In this document: piece after piece, positions 44,104 through 54,109 of the stretch | How positions within the stretch are numbered: the first letter of the stretch is position 1 | Layout: every line of letters begins with the position of its first letter | Source: Saccharina japonica | Taxonomy: Eukaryota; Sar; Phaeophyceae; Laminariales; Laminariaceae | Length of the DNA: 64,000 nucleotides | NCBI GenBank assembly: GCA_008828725.1 | Contig: MEHQ01003752.1 | Span: forward strand, 23,410-87,409 | Direction of reading: 5' to 3' | Made by a program: the position numbers and the translations under genes | Notes under the pieces: model-generated | Told to the model about the DNA's origin: nothing | Databases searched by the model: none | Seen by the model: only the letters and a program-made list of their open reading frames with translations

Positions 44104-44584
44104 TTGAGATATTTTAGCTCGATAGAACAGGGCCTCGAGGTTTTCGTTCAGTGCAGTGAAGAATGCCTAAGTAACGCACGGCCCAATGTATGCTTGCCGT
44201 TGCTGCCGAAGGAGATGGAGGGACGGTTTGATTGGGCGGGGAGTCAGCGGGACACCGCCGCGATCTTCTGCGGCTCCTGTGGAAGGAAGGAGCAGAAGAA
44301 ATAATCAACTGTTATGACCACGGGGGAAAGATTCGAGTCCAGCAAGATTTTGTTTTTTACGTGCCAAGTTTATATAATTCGTGGAGATACCAGCATCAGG
44401 ATTTGTTTTTGATGACTACTGTGTTCGCAGGCCTCTGAAATATTCCAGCTTAGTAGCGAACGAAACGGTCGGAACATCCTTCTATCATCGCTGCGGAAGA
44501 AATTACGTGAACATATTTTGGTTGGCAGTCGTCGCCATTGGGACTGCGTGGGGCATTCAATGCTGCCAGCAATGTCGGTTCTAG
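44104..44584 (+). CDS. Possible gene remnant with Cys-rich and membrane-helix pieces
   Basis: Two short open frames lie together. 44104-44304 contains LEVFVQCSEECLSNARPNVC and GRFDWAGSQRDTAAIFCGSC. 44381-44584 ends with NYVNIFWLAVVAIGTAWGIQ, a membrane helix, then CCQQCRF and a stop. An acceptor-like GTTCGCAG lies at 44432. The pieces do not join convincingly and no family is recognised. The interval sits between two MITE-1 copies. Confidence 0.22.
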
Positions 44585-44751
44585 ATCGAAGTTCGTCGAG
44601 AACACATATGACAAAATATTTGTTTTCTTTATAGGCTAAGATAGTGGGCTTTGTGGGCTAGAGCACGATATGAAAAAATTCGATGGTTACCCCAGTCATC
44701 AAGGGCGCCGACTCCCCGAAAACACCCTCTATTATGATATACCCCTCGGTC

Positions 44752-45030
44752 GCATGCTACGATAGAGGTGTATGGTATACCTTATTTTGGCTGAAACGGT
44801 TTCTGAACGATCGGGCTCCTTAACCCAAACATCGTCGGTCTTTCATCCTTATGTTGCGATATTTTTCAATTTGCACTTATGCCTCGGGGTTGTTCGTCGG
44901 GTACGTACGTAGCACTTTAATTTTTCTCCAAAATGTTTTGTTTTGGGTGAGGTGTAGAGCTCCTCAAGCGACCGACCACCCCTCAGAAAAAAACGTGGCT
45001 GTACCTCTACCTTAAAAGATGGCATACGTT
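44752..45030 (+). mobile_element. MITE-1 copy
   Basis: It runs CGCATGCTACGATAGAGGTG to GTACCTCTACCTTAAAAGATGGCATACG. A decayed piggyBac-like block (GGACCGCAGTC..GTTCTGGGG) follows directly, and another MITE-1 end is at 45170-45414. Confidence 0.75.
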
Positions 45031-45949
45031 CTTGTAGGACCGCAGTCAATCCCGTTCTGGGGATAAATTACTTGGAATCAGAGTCGAATATATGTTCAAG
45101 GGACACAGTCAGTGCGGTACTGAAACCCTCTCCGACAATTTGATTGGTGAAACGTCGGTGAGGAGTAGGTAAATATCTCTTTTTGGCTAAAACGTTTTCT
45201 GAATGATCGGGCTACTTAGCCCAAAATCGTCGGACTTTCATTCTTGTGTTCCTGTAGTTTCCTGTGTATACTTAGGCCATGGGATTGTTCATCAGTTACT
45301 GTAACACTTTTATTTTCCCCCAAAAAAATCTGATTTTGGGTGAGGTATAGAGCTCCTCAAGTGACTGAACCACCCTCGACAAAAACATGGTGCATATCTA
45401 TCATAGCATGCGCCTGAAGGATCTGTATAGAACAGAGCCAACCCACAGGGAAGGTGTCACAGATCGCGCAGGTTGTGCCGCTCCCACCCGCCGACATGAG
45501 CCAGATCATATACAGATCATACAGATAATATCTGCTATGAAGGATCTAGGTCATGGAATTCGAATCGATTATCTGCACGGTGTGCGCGCTATGTTTGAAG
45601 TGCTGTCGCGTACATATCGTAAGAAAGTAGTGTAATGCTATACGTAGCACGTACTATAAAGTAACGATAAGTGTATTGAGCATAGTAGCCGAGAAGGCTC
45701 GAACCGTACTAAGTGCATATCGGTAGCTGCGTGTCGTGATCCGTGGGACCCGTGCCACGATAGAAGTAGCATTTGTTTTTTACAAAAATGGCCGCTGAAT
45801 GGCCTACGAAAGGCTCCTTAACCCACAAAATCGTCGAAATGTCGTTACGTTGTTTTTTGCAACTATTATTACTAGTTCATGGGATTGTTCATCGGGCTGC
45901 AATTCTTGGGCGAGGTTCATCTCTTATCGCGGCAGGCGTCCGCGCTGCC

Positions 45950-46990
45950 TTAACGCGTTACGACGTTGCTATATCCAACTAGCCATCTACTCCGAAAATG
46001 CCCACCATGTTGTTCAAAGTAGAACATATTGTCACGCAGCACGTGTCTGCATAAAAATAATTGACGGGTACGGTTAGTTCCAACAGTTTCCAAGTCTAAG
46101 CAGGACATCACTGCAATTGCAACGGGAGTGTACTGCAATTCACCGCTGGCTGTACGTGGTGTCAGTAAAACGCAGAACCCATGCACATGTCTTGGCTGAG
46201 GTGTTTGACTTTCTTCGAATTGTCTTCCTGCGGTATTCTTCCACTTGAAAGTCATTGGAGAGCCTGTCGCGTTAGCACGGATCAGATAGTGGCGACGAGT
46301 CAATGCGAGGAAAATAACAACAACACCTACACTAACAACAAGACCTTCAGCACGGCACGTACCGGAGAAGGGTAGAAGAGAGGCAACAAGCAGCGATAAC
46401 GGGCCCCAAAATACAACGCCAGCGCCTAAGCCCCACCAGGCGTTCCACTTGTAACAGGCGCTACGCTTGGAGAAGACGCTCCGCTTGGAGCAGGCGTTCA
46501 ACTTGCAGCAGGCGCTTCGCTTGGAGCAGGCATTCTCTTTAGAGCAGGCGTTTCGCTTGGAGCAGGGGTTCTCTTTATAGCAGGCGTTTCGCTCGGAATA
46601 GGCGTTTCGCTTGGGGAAGGCGTTCTGCTTGGAGCAGGCGTTTTGCTTGGAGCAGGCGTTCCGCTTGGAGCAGGCGTTTCGCTTTGAACGCCTCCTTCGG
46701 TGCCCTTCTGGCAATGATTGCCGCCGCTGGTCTTCGGCAGATTGACTACATTCCGTCGATCCCGCACCTCCTCCTGCCCTGGGCCACGAAAACGTTTCGA
46801 GCAAGACGAGTGTCGGCATGTTAGGTTGCGTGTGAACACAACAGCACTTCATTGTATACCCTTCGAAATGTCGTGATATTGCGGTTCTCTGAGACGTGGG
46901 GGAGGGGCTTCGCTGGCATGGTGTGAGACCCGCGGCACTCGCGGCTGCATCTCCTTTCCTATGGTAATTTTCCCGCTCTATGGTCTCCAA
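45950..46990 (-). CDS. 346-codon open frame over an 18-bp tandem repeat; mucin-like TPAPS in another frame
   Basis: The minus strand is open for 346 codons. Around 46690-46450 an 18-bp unit repeats about 13 times. In the long frame it reads NACSKR. In a second frame, open from 46839 to 46498, it reads TPAPSG/TPAPSE, the Pro/Ser/Thr-rich stalk typical of glycosylated surface proteins. After the repeat the long frame gives two hydrophobic stretches, GLGAGVVFWGPLSLLVASLL and GLVVSVGVVVIFLAL. The TPAPS frame is biologically more plausible for the repeat and the long frame for the helices, so the real model may involve splicing or a frame change. A donor-like CTCCG/GTACGT lies near 46362. I do not recognise a family. 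Confidence 0.35.
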   Translation of the reverse strand: METIERENYHRKGDAAASAAGLTPCQRSPSPTSQRTAISRHFEGYTMKCCCVHTQPNMPTLVLLETFSWPRAGGGAGSTECSQSAEDQRRQSLPEGHRRRRSKRNACSKRNACSKQNACSKQNAFPKRNAYSERNACYKENPCSKRNACSKENACSKRSACCKLNACSKRSVFSKRSACYKWNAWWGLGAGVVFWGPLSLLVASLLPFSGTCRAEGLVVSVGVVVIFLALTRRHYLIRANATGSPMTFKWKNTAGRQFEESQTPQPRHVHGFCVLLTPRTASGELQYTPVAIAVMSCLDLETVGTNRTRQLFLCRHVLRDNMFYFEQHGGHFRSRWLVGYSNVVTR

Positions 46991-47519
46991 GGGCTAGCCA
47001 ATGAACCTGCTACGATAGAGGTAGCCCTGTATGTGATGATGTTGTTCATATATCCAGTAGTCTTTACCGCATCACTGAATCGTTATCTATAGCAGCAGTA
47101 GCAGGAAAACGCGTGCCAGGTATTATAGAAATCGGGGAATGTTTTTTTTGTAGATGGACTTTTTACTTTTGGCGGTTCGTTAGATCGATGAAACCACTCA
47201 CGTCCGTCCGTTCAAGGCTGCTTTCTTCTTGTTTTAGATCACATCAAATACAGATAAAATGCGATAATACGTATACTTCGAAGTGTAGGGGTGAACGCAA
47301 ACAAAATCCGACACCCTAATATCCATTTTCCAGACCCAGACATCGGGGGGGGTGATACTAAAAACTCGTCAAACACAACTTTGGAAAAAACTGTTTTTCG
47401 TAAATTCTAAATTCGGCCGGAAATACCACCCCACGGGTTTGTTTTTAATGAATATTACGTTTTGAGAAGTGTGGTTGTCGCTTTAATAATTTGTTCGAGC
47501 GCCCCTGGAATATGTATAT

Positions 47520-50050
47520 ACCACACCCTGGACAATAGACAATAGTAATAGTATAATTGTCTATTAAAAGTTTCCTATTACAATTGACTGTCTATTGTGG
47601 TCCCCGATTTCAATTAATTGAAACGCATCGAGCTCTATCGTACAGACAATATTTATTAATAGAAACTCACCAGGCCCTATTGTCCATTCAATTTCTATTA
47701 ATAGACAACCAACTACGTCAATCGTCGAAGCAATTGGCATTAATAGTTATCTACGATACACCATGGTTGAACCCGTAGTCTATTGCAATTTAAATTTACT
47801 ATCCGATTCTATCGTAACGCTAATAGTCTATTGCAGCATATTGTCGGTGAGAATTGCCCCGGCAACTTCATTTATTGGACATCCTTCTAAATCAACTGTC
47901 CTGGCAATTCCATTTAGTATACATCCTTCTAAATCAATTGCCCTGGCAATTCCTTTCAATAGACATACTTCTGAACCAATTGTGCTGGCAATTCCATTTA
48001 ATTGACATCCTTCTAAATTGATTATGCTACGTAGCAATTTCATTTAAGTGGCATCCTTCTAAACCAATTATCCTGGCGATTTGATATATTTGACAGGCTT
48101 CGAAAGAAATTGTCCAGACAATCTGGCATTTCCATTTAATAGACAATAATATATTGCCGGTCAATTGATTCCGGACGCTGCAATTGGAATTTGACACATC
48201 AATGGATGCATGAGGATGTTATTTCTTGAAGTTGCAAAAGCAAACGGTTCATGAGGCTGTCTAGCGATTGGAATTGCCGAGCCAATTGATTCATGGGGCA
48301 GTCTATCATGAGGCAGTCCATAAATTAGAATTGACTAGACTGGAATGGATCAGACAACATATTCCGGAGGATGCCCATTAAATTAAATATCTCGGACAAA
48401 ACATTTGGCGGCGGATTACATTCCGTTTCTGCTTAAGCCTTGGACAATAGACATCGCAATAGACTATTGCGCCTACAATAGACCCACCGAAAAGTCTATC
48501 AAATGAAATGAGGCGGACAATTGATTCCCAACATATTATTGCAATTGGAATTGCAAAGACAGCTACGTACATATTGTAGTCCGCCTACTAATTGGAATTG
48601 CTTAGGCAGTTGTTTTAGAGCTATGTTAATTTACTGGAATTGTGTCCTGCACCTTTTTCGCTCCGGAGACTCCAATACTCGATTAGTTCTTCAATAGGAT
48701 ATGGGACCCACCCACAATGGACTATTGCTTTTACAGTAGATCTTCCGGAAGTCCGTTTAAATGGAATTGGTGGAGATATTGCTTTCCTGGTGCATCTATT
48801 AATAGGAAAGGTTCGGCCAATAGGTTTGTGTCCTGCCCTTCCAATAGATTATGTTTCAGCCATTATGTGTGGCCTTGTCTACTATTAACAGTTGCAATGG
48901 TTTAATCAAACCGTTTCTGCTCTGACCTTTCAATCGTAATTGTGTCAAGAAATGATTTCGGTTATTGTCTGTTAGTACTCGTAGGAAAGGTTGGATCAAT
49001 AGGTTTCTGCCCTGACCTTCCAATTGAATTTGTTCCAACAATCATTTTAAGGTCTTGCCTATCCATAGGAGTGATTTGGTCAATATAGTTATGTCCTAAC
49101 CTACCGAATTAAAGTGTTGGTTGGCTCAATAGGGTTTGTCCTGATCTTCCAATTGTTAATAGTTCGATCATTTTTTTTCTGCCCTCGACAATTCCAAGTA
49201 ATAGACCGTTCTCGAAATCATTTGGTTGGACAACTTCAATTGATAGACAGCACACGAAACAAATTGGCTGGACAGTTCGGATTAATAGATTTCACACGAA
49301 ATAATTTGGCTTGGCAATTCCAATCCATAGAGATCACTCGAAAGCATTTAGTTGTACACTTGCATTTAATTGACATCCTTCTAAATCAATTGTCTCGGCA
49401 ATTCCAATTCATAGACAGCACCCGAAATAATTTAGTTGTACAATTGCATTTCATTGACATCCTTCTAACTCAATTGTCTCGGCAATTCCAATTCATAGAC
49501 AGCACCCGAAATCAAATATAGGAACAATTTCAATTAGTAGACAGCACCCAAAACCAGTTGCCCGGACAATTTCAAATAGTATACTCCAGTCAAACATAAT
49601 TTGGTTGGGCAAATCCAATTAATAGACAGCATCCGAAATCAAGTGAAGCCACAATAGACTGTTGCTCGTAACACTTGTATTTCAGTATACCTTTTTGGGG
49701 TAAGTTAGCCTGTGACCACGTGAATCGACCGAGTCAAGTGTTGGACTAATACGGACAGATGGAGGTACTGGATAGAGAGACCGGCACGGTTTTTATTGTG
49801 AAGACAACAACAACAACAACAACGAATGGTCCAAATAATTGCCCAGGCAATTCCAATTGTTGACAGTACCCAAAATCGATTGTCTGGACAATTCCAATTA
49901 GTAGACAGCATCCAAAGTGAATTACCCGGACAATTCCAATGGATATACTTCAATCGAAATCATTTGGTTGGGAAATTCCAATTAATAGACAGCACCCAAA
50001 ATGAATTCTAGACATAGACACAATATACTACTGAAATAGGAATTGTCTGT
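47520..50050 (+). repeat. 2.5-kb degenerate array of ~55-60 bp units
   Basis: The core AATTGTCTxGxCAATTCCAATT with AATAGACAGCACCCxAAATC recurs throughout, best preserved at 49200-50010. A CAACAACAAC-tailed repeat (49716-49825) is inserted. The low GC and short frames are not coding. Confidence 0.75.
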
Positions 50051-50229
50051 TGTTGTTGTTGTTGTCTTCACATTAAACTCGTTTCAGTTGCTAATCCCTA
50101 TAGATAGTCTGATCTAGCAAGATCACAGCCCGTGGTCACAAAAGTGCTAGAGCCATCAGAGAATCCTAAAGAACACGTACACTTAGCAGGGAAAGGATAC
50201 ACAAGTCCGAAGAGGTACACCTAAAATCC

Positions 50230-50784
50230 CTACAGCATGTTATGCGTGTCCAAAACTGAACTACACGCCCGCAATCTCCATTCGACTACAGCAGCATCGC
50301 CCCCCTCCCCCCCCTCCCACTCTTTACCAATGAATTTGCCGACTACAACGTAACTACTGTCTGAAGTGCTGCCTGTACAAAACACACGGTAGGCGTGGGA
50401 ACAAGATGGAGCACGCAGCTGCTGTCTGAAGTGCTGCCGGAATGACAGTCCGCGGGCACACAGTGAAAAAGAACAGCCAACCAAAGTCATCACGTCAATT
50501 GACAATTGCCCGAATCTATCCTGAACGTCTGTGTTAGGCACAGCATTATAAACATCGACACTGATTAGGAATCGTTCCACATCGACATTGAAGGGGTCTT
50601 CCACGATCAGGCACACAATGAAGGCACCCGGGGTGTCCGCGCCATCTCTGCCGCGTCTCTCTACAAAACCAGTGACGTCATCCACACAGACCCAACAACA
50701 AAATTCCAGAAATTCAGGGGAAGAAACGAAACAAAAATTGTCAATAAAAAATGTTTGTCCGTTCGTGGGTGTGGTTATATACAT
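50230..50784 (-). CDS. Unrecognised 184-codon open frame
   Basis: An intronless open frame on the minus strand includes PGAFIVCLIVEDPFNVDVER and later NTDVQDRFGQLSIDVMTLVG. Composition is protein-like in the middle third. An internal imperfect duplication of CTGTCTGAAGTGCTGCC at about 50360 and 50425 argues for partly repetitive origin. It could be chance or a degenerate element. Confidence 0.22.
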   Translation of the reverse strand: MYITTPTNGQTFFIDNFCFVSSPEFLEFCCWVCVDDVTGFVERRGRDGADTPGAFIVCLIVEDPFNVDVERFLISVDVYNAVPNTDVQDRFGQLSIDVMTLVGCSFSLCARGLSFRQHFRQQLRAPSCSHAYRVFCTGSTSDSSYVVVGKFIGKEWEGGEGGDAAVVEWRLRACSSVLDTHNML

Positions 50785-51504
50785 ACGTATACATGACTTG
50801 TGACAAAAAAATCGTACGATACGTCAATATGAAAAATGAACGAAAACGCGAAAGAAACAAGAAACATGAAATTATAATCGGAAATCGATAAACAGCCCAA
50901 CGAAACTACGTACCTGGTACAATATTATACGTATCTTACACTATGAATACTACTGCTGTACAGGCTGGTTCAAACAGATCACCCCAAATTGATTGTCACC
51001 AACGTTCGGGGGGGGGTTTTAAGGTAGACCCTCAAATTTGGGACACATGTCAATATGAAGATGAACCCCTGCCGACCCGTGAATAATTGTGGGGTTTTCG
51101 TTGTTGTTTTGTTTTCGTCGAATGTTTTTTTTTTTTTTTAGGAGTTTTCGGTCTTAAGGGATCCCGAATTTTCGGCGACGAAACAAAAACCACACACACA
51201 TATTTGTCAATGGTTCGGCGGGGCGTATAGAGACACACAGCTTGCAAATAAATATGAGTTTCGGCCAAATCCTCGATCTCACAGCTGTTGTTTGTAATGT
51301 TTGTAAGATTAAATGTAGAACATGTGTGCAAACGTTCAGGGTCATCTCATCAAAACGGCGTGAATATTTGGAATTTTGTGTGGTACAACGTGCAAAATCC
51401 GCCATCGCCTCGTATTTGCTCAGTATCAGTGTATAATCGATTTTATCGTTAAATATATTACTTAATACGCAGCAGTCAAATCTTCGAATAGTTGAGTGAA
51501 TCTT

Positions 51505-52425
51505 TCACACCCTGTACAACTACAACTAACAACCACAACTAATAGTTGTGCACGGCCGCAACTACTCAGTACGATTAGTTGTCCCTAAACAACTAGTTGC
51601 ATAGGTTTTTCACCCAGTAGTTGTCTGCAGACAACTAGTTGCACAACTTTTTCAAACAGCAGTTGTCTACAGACAACTAGTTGCACAAGCTTTCCAAACA
51701 GTAGTTGTCTACAGACAACTAGTTGCACAAGCTTTCCAAACAGTAGTTGTCTACAGACAACTAGTTGCACAAGCTTTCCAAACAGTAGTTGTCTGCAGAC
51801 AACTAGTTGCACAACTTTTTCAGACAGTAGTTGTCTACAGACAACTAGTTGCACAATTTTTTCAAACAGTAGTTGTCTGTAGACAACTAGTTGCACAACT
51901 TTTTCAAGCAGTAATTGTCTGCAGACAACTAGTTGCACAACTTTTTCAGAGAGTAGTTGTCTGCAGACAACTAGTTGCACAACTTTTTCAAAGAGTAGTT
52001 GTCTACGGACAACTAGTTGCACAACTTTTCCAAAGAGTAGTTGTCTGCAGACAACTAGTGCACAACTTTTCCAAAGAGTAGTTGTCTACAGACAACTAGT
52101 TGCACAACTTTTTCAAACAGTAGTTGTCTGGCAGACAACTAGTTGCACAAAATTTTCAAAGAGTAGTTGTCTACGGACAACTAGTTGCACAAGTTTTCTA
52201 AACAGTAGTTGTCTGCAGACAACTAGTTGCACAACTTTTCCAAACAGTAATTGTCTGCAGACAACTAGTTGCACAACTTTTCCAAAGCGTAGTTGTCTAC
52301 AGACAACTAGTTGCACAACTTTTCCAAACCGTAGTTGTCTACAGACAACTAGTTGCACAACTTTTCCAAACAGTAGTTGTCTGGCAGACAACTACGAGTA
52401 GTTGTAGTTGTACAGGGTGTGGAAA
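51505..52425. mobile_element. TIR-bounded element filled with a 42-bp minisatellite
   Basis: Perfect 22-bp inverted ends (CACACCCTGTACAACTACAA and complement) lie at about 51508 and 52404-52425. Between them about 19 units of 42 bp are repeated, each with the palindrome ACAACTAGTTG and TAGTTGTCTGCAGACAAC. Confidence 0.8.
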
Positions 52426-52879
52426 CTTTGCACAAACATGTCTTGGACCACCTGGAAGCGGTTCGTTCAGAAAAAAATGGGGGTGTATTGGAAACGCTTG
52501 GTCAGTGTTTACATCTTTGAAGGCCTGTGGTTGATCGGGCCACATTCTCAGCGGTAGCGCCAGTCTTACAGTAGGTCCTTAAACGAAACTAGGGATGCCA
52601 CCCTCTTCCACTGTTCATGGCGGTCAGTATGGTACCTAATATGTTACATTTGAGTTGCTATTGCATGCGGCATTTATTCGTGGCCGACCAAAAGTGGGGT
52701 GATATATGCCTGCCGTAGTTGGTATATAGGCGTTTCAATTTTCACTTTTCGAAATGGGAAAGCCGAAGACCCCCTTCGGCACCTCTCTTACGAGCTGGTC
52801 AGGATTTTCTATCTGCTTTCTTCACACTATCTTGACTACACAGCAACAGCAAGTAGCAATACCTATACCGTATGACACG

Positions 52880-53905
52880 GGTGATACTATTTGTAGGATG
52901 ACACACTAGGGTGATAAGATAACACACGGGTGATAAGATAGCACACGCGGATGATAAGATAGCACACGCGGGTGATAAGATAACACACTCGGGTCATGAG
53001 ATAACAGACTCGGGTCATAAGAAAACGCACCCGGGTGATAAGATAACGCACCCGGGTGATAAGATAACACACTCGGGTGATAAGATAACCCACGGGTGAT
53101 AAGGTAGCACACGCGCGTGATAAGATAACACACACAGGGTGATAAGATAACACACTCGGGTGATAAGATAACACACGGGTGATAAGATAGCACACGCGGA
53201 TGATAAGATAGCACACGCGGGTGATAAGATAACACACTCGGGTCATGAGATAACAGACTCGGGTCATAAGAAAACGCACCCGGGTGATAAGATAACGCAC
53301 CCGGGTGATAAGATAACACACTCGGGTGATAAGATAACCCACGGGTGATAAGGTAGCACACGCGCGTGATAAGATAACACACACAGGGTGATAAGATAAC
53401 ACACTCGGGTGATAAGATAACACACGGGTGATAAGATAGCACACGCGCGTGATAAGATAACACACACAGGGTGATAAGATAACACACTCGGGTGATAAGA
53501 TAACGCCCCCAGGTGATAAGATAACACACTAGGGTGATACGATAACACACTCGGGTGATAAGATAACACACGGGTGATAAGATAGCACACGCGGGTGATA
53601 AGATAACACACACCGGGTGATAAGATAACGCACCCGGGTGATAAGATGACACACTCGGGTGATAATATAACACACGGGTGATAAGATAGCACACGCGGGT
53701 GGTAAGATAACACACCGGGCGATAAGATAACACACTCGGGTGATAAGATAACACACCAGGGTGATAAGATAACACACCGGGTGATAGGATAACACACCCG
53801 GGTGATAAGATAACACGCTAGGGTGATAATATAACACACTCGGGTGATAAGATGAACACACGCGTGATAATATATCACACTATTAATAGGATGATAACAT
53901 AACAC
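52880..53905. repeat. ~20-bp satellite (GGTGATAAGATAACACACTC) with 248-bp higher-order copy
   Basis: About 48 units. Block 52941-53188 is repeated almost exactly at 53189-53436 (same order of CGGATGATAAG, GGTCATGAGAT and GGTCATAAGAAAAC variants). Long minus-strand frames reading LSYHP are artefacts of the repeat. Confidence 0.9.
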
Positions 53906-53929
53906 ACCCCTGCTGGGATGATTTTCAGA

Positions 53930-54088
53930 GCCGATATCCTCCAACACCAGGGGGGTCGGTCGGTCGCACACAACAAAAATGGCCGCTTCTTTGGGAAGAT
54001 CTCGTCGAAGTATTTCCATGAACGCGCTGTCCAGGAAATCAGGTTCGGAAACCATCCGAGATGGTGTGTCACCTTGCGTGTTATGCAC
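53930..54088 (-). CDS. Candidate exon next to a satellite array, product unknown
   Basis: The minus strand reads SEPDFLDSAFMEILRRDLPK and then EAAIFVVCDRPTPLVLEDIG before running into the 20-bp satellite at 53.88 kb. The sequence is protein-like (amphipathic, well-formed codons), loosely like the start of a PAS-type domain, but too short to assign. Splice limits are unclear. Confidence 0.3.
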
Positions 54089-54109
54089 ACGCTAAGTAAG
54101 CTGCTTTGC

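Noticed and set aside
51590-52397. CRISPR array (regular 42-bp units)
   Set aside because: Spacers are not unique, the whole unit repeats, and the context is eukaryotic with transposon-like ends.
52906-54088. Long minus-strand frames (up to 289 codons) reading LSYHP repeats
   Set aside because: They are by-products of a 20-bp satellite. Only the non-repetitive end at 53.93-54.09 kb is kept as a weak candidate.
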